Assembly: GCA_949289305.1 (NCBI GenBank)
Contig: CASENB010000024.1
Location: forward strand, 1 to 64,000
Direction: 5' to 3'
DNA: 64,000 nucleotides
Origin: an uncultured Spirochaetales bacterium
Lineage (GTDB): Bacteria > Spirochaetota > Spirochaetia > Sphaerochaetales > Sphaerochaetaceae
Part shown: piece after piece, positions 43,397 through 51,900 of the stretch
Layout of the letters: each line of letters begins with the position of its first letter
Position numbering within the stretch: the first letter of the stretch is position 1
Position numbers and translations under genes: made by a program
Notes under the pieces: model-generated
What the model saw: only the letters and a program-made list of their open reading frames with translations
What the model was told of the DNA's origin: nothing
Databases searched by the model: none

Positions 43397-44689
43397 ATGA
43401 CAAAATTATTACATGATATTCATACTTATTTATTAGTAACTATTTCGACATTACTTGCTTTGTATTTAAATTTCTTTGGTACAATCGGGTTAGTTTTGTA
43501 TGGACTACTTATTTCGTACTCTATTATTTTCATTTTTTCTAATTATAGAAGAATGGAACAATATAAGAATCTGCCGCTCGTTTTTTTTGTAATAGTTGCA
43601 TACTATTGTTATTACATTTTAGCTGTAAGTATTAATGGTAGTTTCTCTTATAATGGGCCGGCAATAATACAATTATTTTTGCTTTCTTATATTTGTTTCT
43701 TTAGAGAAGATGAAAGTAAAATGGTAAATGATGTTAATAGTATATCGAAGATTTTTACAATCTTCGGACTCGCTATGGGAATAGGGTCGTTTGGTATAGC
43801 AGTTTTTACTTTGTTCTTTCCTGATATAGTAAATACATTTCCATCTGCTGTTGCAAAAAGTTTTAATTCAATAAAAGGCTCATTCCCATACGGTAGACTT
43901 GCTGGATTAAGAAAATATCCTAATCCAACAGCCCTTGCTTGTTTAACATCTATTGTTTTTTCTTTTTATTTAATATCAATAGAACATAGAAAAAGATGGT
44001 TGATTTCTGCTTTGTTTAATATAGTTCTTGGTGGTTATTTAATAGTAGTTGCAACAAATAGTAGAACAAATATGGTGTGCCTTGTCGCATTTGCTTTATG
44101 CTATTATGTTTTTTATTTTTTTGTTCTATATAAAGACGATAATAAAAAGAGAAAAATACGTAATATAATTGCAGCTATTTTGTTACTTATTATTATTCTG
44201 TTTGTTGTGATATTAATTTGTTCTAATTCTGTAAGAGATTTCTTTTTTAATCATGTGTTTAGAATTTCTTCTATCAAAGATGCCTCAGGAAGAGATGATG
44301 TATATAAAATTACTTATGATTTAGGGAAGGGTAAGCGTCTCTTTGGTATAAATATGAATGAATATATGGAGACTACAGAATTGCCAAATGCGCATAATAT
44401 TTATTTACAATTATTAACAGCAGGTGGAATTCCTTCTTTAATTTTATTTTGCATATGGTTTTTCTTTACCTTTTTTGCCGCATTTAAAAATTTGTTCTCT
44501 AAAGAAGAACCTAAAGAAATTCAAAACTTAAATTGTTTTTTTGTTAGTTTTATCATTTGTTATTTTTTACAAGGAATACCAGAGACTGGAGGTGTAGATA
44601 TAATGTCGCCTTTTTCTATAGCAGCTCAGATTATTTTTGCTTACATCGATTTAATTTATTTCACTCGTGCCCGAAAATTAAGATCTTAA
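43397..44689 (+). CDS. O-antigen ligase/polymerase family membrane protein (Wzy-like)
   Basis: A 430-residue membrane protein with about ten to eleven helices. The Wzy_C-type signature is a large periplasmic loop with the conserved NSRTNMVCLVAF near 219-230 and PNAHNIYLQLLTAGGIPSLI near 333-352, the typical HN motif of O-antigen ligases and polymerases. It would polymerise undecaprenyl-linked repeat units or ligate them to an acceptor. Low sequence conservation within this family prevents distinguishing ligase from polymerase. Its place after Wzx and Wzi favours polymerase. Confidence 0.82.
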   Translation: MTKLLHDIHTYLLVTISTLLALYLNFFGTIGLVLYGLLISYSIIFIFSNYRRMEQYKNLPLVFFVIVAYYCYYILAVSINGSFSYNGPAIIQLFLLSYICFFREDESKMVNDVNSISKIFTIFGLAMGIGSFGIAVFTLFFPDIVNTFPSAVAKSFNSIKGSFPYGRLAGLRKYPNPTALACLTSIVFSFYLISIEHRKRWLISALFNIVLGGYLIVVATNSRTNMVCLVAFALCYYVFYFFVLYKDDNKKRKIRNIIAAILLLIIILFVVILICSNSVRDFFFNHVFRISSIKDASGRDDVYKITYDLGKGKRLFGINMNEYMETTELPNAHNIYLQLLTAGGIPSLILFCIWFFFTFFAAFKNLFSKEEPKEIQNLNCFFVSFIICYFLQGIPETGGVDIMSPFSIAAQIIFAYIDLIYFTRARKLRS

Positions 44690-44754
44690 AATAGTTCTTT
44701 TATTTGATGCAATGGTATTTGATAATATTAAGTTAGTATAGTAAGGATATAGAA

Positions 44755-45468
44755 ATGAATGTTGCTGTAATTTTAGCTGGCGGAGCAGGGCATAGAATGG
44801 GATTAGATATTCCAAAGCAATTCGTTACTGTTTATGGGAAGCCCGTTCTTTTATATACCCTCGAAGGTTTTCAGAATCATCCTTTAATTGATGCGATCGA
44901 AGTAGTTTGTATAGAAGGCTGGCATGATGTTGTTTGGGCATATGCAAAGCAATATGGAATAGATAAATTAAAATGGATAGTTGCAGGTGGGAACTCTGGC
45001 CAAGAATCTATTAGAAACGGGGTCTATAATTTAGAAGATAAATTAAACGATGACGATCTTGTTGTGATACATGATGGAATTAGGCCTCTTGTAGAGCCTG
45101 CGGTATTAACAGATGTAATAACGAAATGTAAGAAATATGGTAATGCAGTTACTTCTATGCCTTATAATGAACAAATATTCGTAATTAATGAGAAGAATCC
45201 AGAAACAACCACGCAATATATACCTAGAGAAAAGTTGCGTAGAGTGTCAACGCCGCAGGCTTATGGGTTTAGACTGCTTGATGATAAGTACCATGAGGCC
45301 TTTGAAAAGAAAATAGGGATATATGAATCTTCATATACTAACACTATGATGGTTGAATTAGGTGTTACTCTTCATTTTGCAGCGGGGTCAGATAAAAATA
45401 TAAAATTGACTACAGTAGATGATTTGGAATTATTTAAAGCGTATTTGAAAAGGGATAAAAAAACATGA
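44755..45468 (+). CDS. IspD/TarI-family cytidylyltransferase
   Basis: A 237-residue nucleotidyltransferase. The signature VAVILAGGAGHRMGLDIPKQ is at residues 3-22, with LVVIHDGIRPLVEPAVLTD near 103-121 and a C-terminal KNIKLTTVDDLELFKAYL near 217-234. Both IspD (methylerythritol phosphate) and TarI (D-ribitol-5-phosphate) belong here. In a glycan locus with a CDP-polyol transferase-like gene, a TarI-type function making CDP-ribitol or CDP-glycerol-like donor is more likely than isoprenoid synthesis, although no ribulose-phosphate reductase (TarJ) is seen. TATAGT ends about 12 bases before the ATG and AAGGA is its ribosome site. Confidence 0.85.
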   Translation: MNVAVILAGGAGHRMGLDIPKQFVTVYGKPVLLYTLEGFQNHPLIDAIEVVCIEGWHDVVWAYAKQYGIDKLKWIVAGGNSGQESIRNGVYNLEDKLNDDDLVVIHDGIRPLVEPAVLTDVITKCKKYGNAVTSMPYNEQIFVINEKNPETTTQYIPREKLRRVSTPQAYGFRLLDDKYHEAFEKKIGIYESSYTNTMMVELGVTLHFAAGSDKNIKLTTVDDLELFKAYLKRDKKT

Positions 45469-45484
45469 TGTTCAAAAGTAGTTT

Positions 45485-45505
45485 AGAAGTTAACTTCTCA
45501 ATTTT
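45485..45505. terminator. Short palindromic terminator between convergent genes
   Basis: AGAAGTTAACTTCT (45485-45498) is a perfect palindrome followed by CAATTTT. It overlaps the stop of the minus-strand glycosyltransferase. Confidence 0.35.
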
Positions 45506-46434
45506 AAATATTGGTAATTCGTTTCAGTTATAGAATTTTTATGCTTTTGATTCCATACAAGTTTTGAAAATATGTTTTTAGATAATATTTCATTTAATTT
45601 ATTTTCATCATAAGGATCGTCAAGAATAGCAACAAGGTCATATAGACCTTCGCTTGTGTATTCCAAGCCATCAATAAGCTTTTTGATATCATCTAACTTG
45701 TAATATTGATACATTATTGAATAATCAAGTAGATAATAATCAATTATGACATCATTGGTTTCCCAGTAAGTAGAAAGGAATTCCCTCTCGAATATAAATG
45801 GTTTTGACTCTGGAATTCCCCCTAATACAAAACAGTGTATTTTATTGTTTTGTATAAATGGCGTTTTTCTCTCCTTCGTATGTAAAGAGAATAACGGCAT
45901 TTCAAATATCTTTTGCGGAATAGGAGATGAGACGTAAATAGTTGCGTCTAGCCACAGTCCTCCATGTTTTGAAATTAAGAATACCCTCATTATGTCTGAT
46001 AGTTGGGCAAAAGAAATATATCCTGTATTATGTTTTTCAATAATATATGAGGGAATGTCTGCATATTGGCTGAAGTTATCTTTAGTAATAATGACGACTT
46101 CTGCTCCATTTGCATTTCTTCTGATGCTTGATAGGCACATCTTTACGAGATCTGGTGCATTTGCCTCTCCTTGCCACCACATTACCCAAATATATTTTTT
46201 ATCTGGCTTTGTTGGTCTTAAAGGAACATTTTTATATTTATCAATTAAATACGAATATTTGCGATCAATATATGATAGTACATATTTGTGTTTCTTTTTC
46301 ACAAAAGAATATACCCAACTTCGTTTAAAAAATGGAATAAAATACAAAAGTGATATTAAGGTTTCAAAACTTAGTTTCCATGATATTTTCTTTCCAACCC
46401 TAAACCAATTTTTAACTAACCACTTTGTATTCAT
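45490..46434 (-). CDS. Capsular polysaccharide synthesis glycosyltransferase (GT32-like), paralogue of 34379
   Basis: A 314-residue protein with the same blocks as the gene at 34379: YIWVMWWQGEANAPDLVKMC near 79-98 and FAQLSDIMRVFLISKHGGLW near 142-161 followed by LDATIYVSSPI, which carries the metal-binding LDA-type site. It probably adds a second sugar to the same surface glycan. It is the only minus-strand gene at the right border of the locus and has a weak TTAGG ribosome site. Donor and linkage are unknown. Confidence 0.8.
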   Translation of the reverse strand: MNTKWLVKNWFRVGKKISWKLSFETLISLLYFIPFFKRSWVYSFVKKKHKYVLSYIDRKYSYLIDKYKNVPLRPTKPDKKYIWVMWWQGEANAPDLVKMCLSSIRRNANGAEVVIITKDNFSQYADIPSYIIEKHNTGYISFAQLSDIMRVFLISKHGGLWLDATIYVSSPIPQKIFEMPLFSLHTKERKTPFIQNNKIHCFVLGGIPESKPFIFEREFLSTYWETNDVIIDYYLLDYSIMYQYYKLDDIKKLIDGLEYTSEGLYDLVAILDDPYDENKLNEILSKNIFSKLVWNQKHKNSITETNYQYLKLRS

Positions 46435-46554
46435 TTTTTTTGCTACCTAATTTTTTTTAATTTTTTTTGTAGGTTAAAGAAGTTTAACATAGCATGTTTA
46501 ACTTGTCATCATGTGCGATAACAAGTAAAAGATTATGAAGAATATAATTTCGCA

Positions 46555-46582
46555 TTGATATTTAGCTTTTTGAAAGTACAAT
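46555..46582 (+). promoter_or_regulatory. Promoter giving a leaderless mRNA
   Basis: TTGATA (46555-46560), a 16-base spacer and TACAAT (46577-46582) ending six bases before the ATG at 46589. No ribosome site is present. Confidence 0.55.
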
Positions 46583-46588
46583 ATTCGT

Positions 46589-48226
46589 ATGAGCAATGGA
46601 ATCAATCAGATAAATCAAAATAGTAAGAATAATCAAATTCATATAAATCAGATGTCTGATGACAAAGCAACGAAAAAAGATTTATATGAGAAGTTATGGA
46701 GCGCAAGAGATTTTGAATTAACACATCAATGGCAACGTTCCATTTTTCTTGCAACATTCATTGTTTTGCTATTTACTTTGTATTTCACTTTTGTCGGAAT
46801 TATCGCTGATTATCATAATAACGACGTAACATATAATGTAGATATTACATCGTCTCTAAACAGTGATGAGGCAAATTTTAATATTAGAAATGCAGGAAAA
46901 GTAGACGATGAGAGTGGTTTTAATTTTCTTTCTAAATGGTTGATTAGGCTTTTACTTCTAGAAGTCATATGCGTTGCTGGATATAGCTTTTCTGTTTTAT
47001 GGATTTGTATGGCAAAAGGCTCTAAATATATGTATGAGCGCTTGGAAGCAGGAATTAATGAATCTTATGAGCGTGATTTTTTTGATGATGATACAAAAGA
47101 AACATTTTATAGGGAGAAAATGGATAACTTATGGAATTTAGGAGACTATACTTTTGTCCCTAGACATGGAAATCTCCCACAATCAGAGTATGATTATAAA
47201 ATGTTCAGTCTTAATGGCGCTAAGTTTTCCTCTTCAAAAATAAATATTTTGATTGGTTATATTCTTTGTATCGCTTGGATAGCATTGATGTTTTCTAGTT
47301 ATTATATTGCTAATGAAGAGTGTTTTTCAAATCAAAGAATAGTAATTTTATTGATAGTATTGGTCATTATTGGTATTCCATTTTTCTTAAGTCCCAAAGT
47401 TCATTCAGGAGAGTGGGGGGTTTTTAATCATATTTTTCTAGTTGTTGAATCACTTTTTGCAAGGAAAAACGCTCCTTTGAAAAGGCAAATAAAATACATC
47501 GCAAGGGTTGTAAACGAAAAGTTCTCTTCTTGTAAAATTGAAAATAGCAATAGCCTAAGATTTATTGCATTGAATACTAAAACTGTTTTAAAAAAGTACA
47601 GTGAACGCACAGATAATCTAAGAGAGAAGATCTTGTTGCAAAGGTCTGCACAAGAAAAAAAACTTCTAAAAAAGCATATTAGGCGTATTCTCTCAGATGA
47701 TAGATTACGTAATATTCTAGAAACTTCCTTAATGTACAGAAGAACTTTTAACACATATTTTAAAGGTAATTGGAAAAGTAATGATGGTACTACTGAAATA
47801 ACTATAAAAGATTCCTCTTTAGACATAGTTTCTTCCAATTTCTTATGCTTTAAAAATAATTGCGATGCTTGTAATAATGTGATAAAACTTGAGCTTGCAG
47901 GAGACAGCCCTTTTACAGAAGTTCGATTTTTTGCTGATACCGATTGGAAGAAAATTAGGACAGGGGACGAATATGATTTATTTGGCGATGCAAGAGTTTA
48001 TCATGTGATAGCTAAAAATGATTATGCTGACCTTTATTTTCATCTAAATTGCAAGAGCTCTTTAGCTGATAATATTTTGGTAAAAAATGGCAAGAAGATG
48101 AATGCTACAATGAGAATATTCTTTAATAGTATAGGTTGCAAAGAGACAAATAGAGGTTCTTGTAAAAAGAATTTTTGTGAAATGAAATTCACACTATATA
48201 AAAAAAGTACTTCTTCTAATTCTTGA
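46589..48226 (+). CDS. RipA-like multi-helix membrane protein with C-terminal soluble domain
   Basis: A 545-residue protein. After a polar, Asn/Gln-rich N-terminus comes LYEKLWSARDFELTHQWQRS near 32-51, then four helices at about 52-72, 113-137, 215-237 and 242-262. The first part, with MAKGSKYMYERLEAGINESY near 136-155, resembles the family annotated as RipA-type octameric membrane proteins. The last 280 residues are soluble and unrecognised, with a Cys-rich part near 425-432 (CFKNNCDAC). It is transcribed alone from a leaderless promoter beside a defence-like island. Function is unknown; a membrane-acting role in defence is only a guess from position. Confidence 0.55.
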   Translation: MSNGINQINQNSKNNQIHINQMSDDKATKKDLYEKLWSARDFELTHQWQRSIFLATFIVLLFTLYFTFVGIIADYHNNDVTYNVDITSSLNSDEANFNIRNAGKVDDESGFNFLSKWLIRLLLLEVICVAGYSFSVLWICMAKGSKYMYERLEAGINESYERDFFDDDTKETFYREKMDNLWNLGDYTFVPRHGNLPQSEYDYKMFSLNGAKFSSSKINILIGYILCIAWIALMFSSYYIANEECFSNQRIVILLIVLVIIGIPFFLSPKVHSGEWGVFNHIFLVVESLFARKNAPLKRQIKYIARVVNEKFSSCKIENSNSLRFIALNTKTVLKKYSERTDNLREKILLQRSAQEKKLLKKHIRRILSDDRLRNILETSLMYRRTFNTYFKGNWKSNDGTTEITIKDSSLDIVSSNFLCFKNNCDACNNVIKLELAGDSPFTEVRFFADTDWKKIRTGDEYDLFGDARVYHVIAKNDYADLYFHLNCKSSLADNILVKNGKKMNATMRIFFNSIGCKETNRGSCKKNFCEMKFTLYKKSTSSNS

Positions 48227-48235
48227 TTTTATTAT

Positions 48236-48244
48236 GGGGGGGGG
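48236..48244 (+). repeat. Poly-G tract (nine G)
   Basis: A run of nine G lies between two convergent stop codons (48226 and 48301). It is not in a promoter or coding region, so slippage would have no obvious effect. Confidence 0.8.
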
Positions 48245-48300
48245 TATATATTTAGAAATTTGAGTTTCTAATTCCAACCATAACAGAGTTTGTTTTACGT

Positions 48301-49959
48301 TCAAATGTTTTTGTTTTCTTCAATACAAACTAACGCACTCTTCTTATAAAATAATACCCCATATTTAAGAATAGTGTTGTATGCGGAGAAGGTAGTCTCG
48401 TATTGCCTTTTTTCGATTTGTTCTAGTGCCTTCTTTGCATCGTTTTCCATATTCTCTTGTTTTGATGTTTTTTTTAATTCAAAGATTGCAACTCTTTTAT
48501 TTTTGCTGTCTCTAAGAATAATGTCGGCTCTACCGAGTCCGCTTTCCATATTTGAGCTGATTTTATAATCATTACTTTTAAGGATGGCAACCATGAATCC
48601 GTGATAGAATGATTCACTATAGTCATAGTAACTTATGGATTCCATTAGCGTGTCTGAAATCAATATAGACATTGTTTTGCAATCACATTCCCATATGGCA
48701 TCCATTAAGTTTTTATTGTCTGTTCTTTCTACAACCTCTTTAAACCATGAATCTATTGAATCTTTAAATATTGAATTTATTTCATTATTTGGAATAACGA
48801 GTTCGTTATCTTCATTTGGAACATACTTCACTTTTAGTGTTAAATATCCAGTTTGAAATAATAGTGTCCAGATGTTATTGGGTGAAGAATATAAAGAACC
48901 ATAAGTAAGGTCCGTCAGAATCCTTTTATTAATTGATTTTTCTTTTATTAATGCGATGTAATCATTTTCTACATCGTCTTTATAAAGTTCGATAAGTTTC
49001 TTCACCGCTTCATTAGAACTTGTATTGATCCAATAGTTTTCAGGAAGCGCCTCCTTGTCTATTATCGCTTTTGAAACGTATTTTATTACATCCCAAGGGC
49101 AATATATTCTTTCCTCTCCGATGCGATATCCGTCGTACCAATCTTTTACAATGTCTGATCTGCTTTCAAGATCGGCTTCTTTTAATATTTGGCTTACTTC
49201 TTCTTTTGTAAAACCAAAAGTGGAAGAGTATTCACTGTCTGTAAGGGAATAGCCATTAAGGTTGTTTAATCCAGTAAAGATGCTTTCTTTTGATACTCTT
49301 AAGCATCCTGTGATTATGGCTTTTTCAAGATAGGGATTGACCTTTAATGTAGTAGAATAGAGTGGACGTATGATGTTAATCATATCTTCGTAGTAATTGT
49401 TGGCATCTGCAGATGCAAGTGGAACATCATACTCATCGATAAGAATTATTACTTTCTTTTTGTAATGTTTAAATAAAAGTTCCGATAGAAATAAGAGGGA
49501 TTCTGTTATCGTATAATCTTCAGCTTCTTCATTTAAAAATATGTTGAATTTGCGTCTGTAGTTTTGGAAAAGTTCATCATCTAATAAAAATGAAAATGAC
49601 TCAAATATATGTGAAATTAAAGAAGATATTTTATTCTTTGATGAAACGGAATTAGAAAATGTAACGTCCTTAAAAGATATGTAGATTACAGGATATTTGT
49701 TCATCCAGTTATCTACGATATTTTTATCTTTATAGATATTAAGGTTCTTAAATAATTCTTTACTATCTTTTCTTATATCGAGAAAAGATGCTGCCGTGCT
49801 TAAAAATGTTGTTTTCCCAAAACGGCGAGGACGTGTAAACATGGCGACTTTAGCTTCATTATCAAGGAGGAGTACTCTTAAGCTATCTGTTTTATCTATA
49901 TAATAACATCCAGATGTAATAATAGTTTCAAAATCATCAATCCCTTTAGGTAATATCAT
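48301..49959 (-). CDS. AAA-ATPase-like / PD-(D/E)XK nuclease-like protein (DUF1703 family)
   Basis: A 552-residue protein. The N-terminal AAA_ATPase-like domain starts LPKGIDDFETIITSGCYYID at 3-22, with Walker A FTRPRRFGKTTFLS near 40-53 and Walker B VIILIDEYDVPLA near 169-181. The C-terminal PD-(D/E)XK-like domain has LGRADIILRDSKNKRVAIFE followed by LKKT near 480-505, with Asp and the ELK catalytic pair present. This widely spread family has no settled function; a nuclease in mobile or defence contexts is likely. TATAAT lies six bases before the ATG on the minus strand. A relic of a related gene remains at 53773. Confidence 0.85.
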   Translation of the reverse strand: MILPKGIDDFETIITSGCYYIDKTDSLRVLLLDNEAKVAMFTRPRRFGKTTFLSTAASFLDIRKDSKELFKNLNIYKDKNIVDNWMNKYPVIYISFKDVTFSNSVSSKNKISSLISHIFESFSFLLDDELFQNYRRKFNIFLNEEAEDYTITESLLFLSELLFKHYKKKVIILIDEYDVPLASADANNYYEDMINIIRPLYSTTLKVNPYLEKAIITGCLRVSKESIFTGLNNLNGYSLTDSEYSSTFGFTKEEVSQILKEADLESRSDIVKDWYDGYRIGEERIYCPWDVIKYVSKAIIDKEALPENYWINTSSNEAVKKLIELYKDDVENDYIALIKEKSINKRILTDLTYGSLYSSPNNIWTLLFQTGYLTLKVKYVPNEDNELVIPNNEINSIFKDSIDSWFKEVVERTDNKNLMDAIWECDCKTMSILISDTLMESISYYDYSESFYHGFMVAILKSNDYKISSNMESGLGRADIILRDSKNKRVAIFELKKTSKQENMENDAKKALEQIEKRQYETTFSAYNTILKYGVLFYKKSALVCIEENKNI

Positions 49960-49965
49960 ATATGC

Positions 49966-49971
49966 ATTATA
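49966..49971 (-). promoter_or_regulatory. -10 element (TATAAT) six bases before the start codon
   Basis: On the minus strand TATAAT is followed by GCATAT and the ATG at 49959, with no ribosome site. This is another leaderless arrangement. Confidence 0.5.
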
Positions 49972-50055
49972 TCAAAATGAAGGATAAGTAGATCATAGAA
50001 CTTATAAAGAAAATGATATATGAAAGTAGGCCTAAAGGAATATAGATTAAAGCTA

Positions 50056-50139
50056 TTTAATAACAAAAAATATAACTTTAGCAACGTAATAATGTAATTT
50101 AATAACAAATAAATTGATTTTAATAACATAATATAATAT
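50056..50139 (+). repeat. Four 21-bp-spaced direct repeats (TTTAATAACA) between divergent genes
   Basis: TTTAATAACA begins at 50056, 50098 and 50119, and a degenerate TTTAGCAACG at 50077, so the four units are spaced exactly 21 bp apart. That is two helical turns, placing all units on one face. The last unit abuts the predicted -10 of the AAA/subtilisin operon. The array is most easily read as an operator or cooperative binding site. Confidence 0.75.
50132..50137 (+). promoter_or_regulatory. -10 element of the AAA/subtilisin operon
   Basis: TATAAT at 50132-50137 lies in the last 21-bp repeat unit, predicting a start near 50144 and a 25-base leader before the ATG at 50170. No good -35 is present, which suggests dependence on an activator bound to the repeats or a weak promoter. 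Confidence 0.45.
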
Positions 50140-50169
50140 TCTACAAGCGAGGTAGGTTGAGATATTATC

Positions 50170-51276
50170 ATGTACACTGAAATTGTAAAGATTATAGAGG
50201 GTGGTCTGGTTAACGATAAAGAAAAAGTAACTAACTATGCTGAAGTTTTGGCTAATAATTTAGAACAACAGGGAGAGCTTGCATTAGCAAGTAAAATACG
50301 TAAAACGCTTAATAATAAAAGGGGAATGATGGTATCTTTAGATAGTATTACGACAAGGCCTGTTGATACTGAGTCTAGAATGGATATTGTTGAGGTTACA
50401 GTGCCTGACTTTGATCCTGATCAGCTCATATTAGATCAGTATTCACGTTCTTTAATTGATAACTTTATTGATAGTTATACTCATAGAGATTTATTGCTAC
50501 GTTCAGGATTGGACGGGACAAACACTTTACTTCTTTATGGCCCTCCCGGATGTGGGAAAACAACCGTCGCACAGTATATTGCTAGTATTACAGGGCTTCC
50601 ATTGGTGACAGCACGACTTGATGGCTTGGTTTCTTCTTTACTGGGGAGTACGGCTAAGAATATAAGAAAAATATTTGATTATGCATCAAAAAGAGAATGC
50701 ATCTTATTTTTAGATGAGTTTGATGTAATTGCAAAATTACGTGATGATAAAAATGAACTTGGAGAACTCAAACGAGTTGTGAACAGTCTATTACAAAATA
50801 TCGATACCTTTAATAATGATAGTATTTTAATTGCAGCAACCAATCATCATGAACTATTAGATCCTGCTATTTGGAGAAGATTTTCAACGATAGTTGATTT
50901 GGAAAAACCTCGAAGAGAGGAAATTGCGCGCTATCTGAAAACCATTCTTGTCGATAAAATTACTGATTTTACATTTAACGATAAAAAGTTTGAACGAATC
51001 ATTGAGGCATTTGAAGGACTTAGTTATTCTGACATAAAGACTATCATCTACAATGCATTAAAGACCGTCGTTTTGTCTGGACGAGAAACTTTGACTAATT
51101 GCGATGTTTTAAGGTCAATTTATCTCTATGAATACCATGCTGTAGAATGCGAGGATAATTTTATTTTATTTTTACTTGAACATGGAATTACCCATAAGGA
51201 AGCATACGAGAGACTAGGGATTCCTCTGCGTAAGATTCAGTCAGTTTCTAGAACATTGGAAAGACAGGAGGTGTAA
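50170..51276 (+). CDS. AAA+ ATPase of an IetAS-like system
   Basis: A 368-residue protein with an N-terminal helical region and a central AAA+ domain. Walker A is LLYGPPGCGKTTVAQ near 119-133, Walker B CILFLDEFDVIAKLRDD near 177-193, sensor 1 ILIAATNHHELLD near 218-230, and arginine-finger-like AIWRRFSTIVDLEKP near 232-246. The C-terminal lid is followed by a small helical segment. The CDC48/FtsH-like AAA gene coupled to a subtilisin-type peptidase is the layout of the IetAS antiphage and plasmid-incompatibility system, where the ATPase is IetA. The next gene starts three bases after its stop with an AGGAGG site inside this gene's end, implying coupling. Confidence 0.82.
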   Translation: MYTEIVKIIEGGLVNDKEKVTNYAEVLANNLEQQGELALASKIRKTLNNKRGMMVSLDSITTRPVDTESRMDIVEVTVPDFDPDQLILDQYSRSLIDNFIDSYTHRDLLLRSGLDGTNTLLLYGPPGCGKTTVAQYIASITGLPLVTARLDGLVSSLLGSTAKNIRKIFDYASKRECILFLDEFDVIAKLRDDKNELGELKRVVNSLLQNIDTFNNDSILIAATNHHELLDPAIWRRFSTIVDLEKPRREEIARYLKTILVDKITDFTFNDKKFERIIEAFEGLSYSDIKTIIYNALKTVVLSGRETLTNCDVLRSIYLYEYHAVECEDNFILFLLEHGITHKEAYERLGIPLRKIQSVSRTLERQEV

Positions 51277-51279
51277 GAT

Positions 51280-51900
51280 ATGGATAACGAAAGACTACCC
51301 ATTAAATTCTTTGCTCCAAGAGAAATCGATGAGCTTCGTATCGAAGGAAACGGAAATAGAAAACCTCCCAAATGGTTACTTACAGGACAAGATCTTGGTA
51401 ATCGTTCTGCTCGATTGTTAGATGACTTTCATTCGTTCTCTGATGTTAAGCAGAGGCTTTCATCTCCTATACCATTTGTCTTTGTTGCAAAAATTTGTGA
51501 AGATGCCACTGCCAAATCTTGGCGCAAAGAAATCATGAAATTTTTTCAGATGAGAGAAAAAAGCAATGTTCTTGGGTTAATAAGTTCCGATGAACTTATT
51601 GTTAAAGTAGAATCAGCTGCTCAAATGGATGAATTGGAATTCCGTATTGGAGATTGTGAGCGCAATAGTTACGCCATTTCCTGTTTAGAAACATTTAGAC
51701 AATTTGAACCTCATGTTCTTTGTGGCGAAGATGATAAAACGTATAAAATCAAGTTAATTGATTATCAGGATTACGAGACAAACATAGCTATGCAAAGGCT
51801 TTTTGAACAGAACTTAGCAGAACAAGATATTTTTATCAAAAAACTTTCTATACGAGAAATATGCCCGTATATAAAATTAAACAAGTACAAAAGATTGTAA
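51280..51900 (+). CDS. N-terminal domain of the IetS-like subtilisin (split from the catalytic part)
   Basis: A 206-residue frame starting MDNERLPIKFFAPREIDELR, followed by EGNGNRKPPKWLL. This LPIK...PR opening with a PPKW segment resembles the N-terminal region of large S8 peptidases in AAA/protease pairs. The frame stops at 51898-51900, while the peptidase continues in the -1 frame from within the last 40 bases. The joined length (about 790 residues) would be normal for a single IetS-like protein. Either a frameshift mutation has split the gene, or ribosome or polymerase slippage at the A6 run 51838-51843 joins it, or the two halves are made separately with a start at 51861. No strong ribosome site precedes 51861. 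Confidence 0.65.
   Translation: MDNERLPIKFFAPREIDELRIEGNGNRKPPKWLLTGQDLGNRSARLLDDFHSFSDVKQRLSSPIPFVFVAKICEDATAKSWRKEIMKFFQMREKSNVLGLISSDELIVKVESAAQMDELEFRIGDCERNSYAISCLETFRQFEPHVLCGEDDKTYKIKLIDYQDYETNIAMQRLFEQNLAEQDIFIKKLSIREICPYIKLNKYKRL

Noticed and set aside
48236..48244. Poly-G tract as a phase-variation switch
   Set aside because: It lies between two convergent stop codons, where a length change would alter neither promoter nor reading frame.
51838..51900. Canonical -1 programmed frameshift heptamer in the IetS-like gene
   Set aside because: No X-XXY-YYZ heptamer in the correct register was found; C-AAA-AAA and A-TTA-AAC are imperfect and there is no obvious downstream pseudoknot. Slippage at A6 stays possible but is not claimed as programmed.
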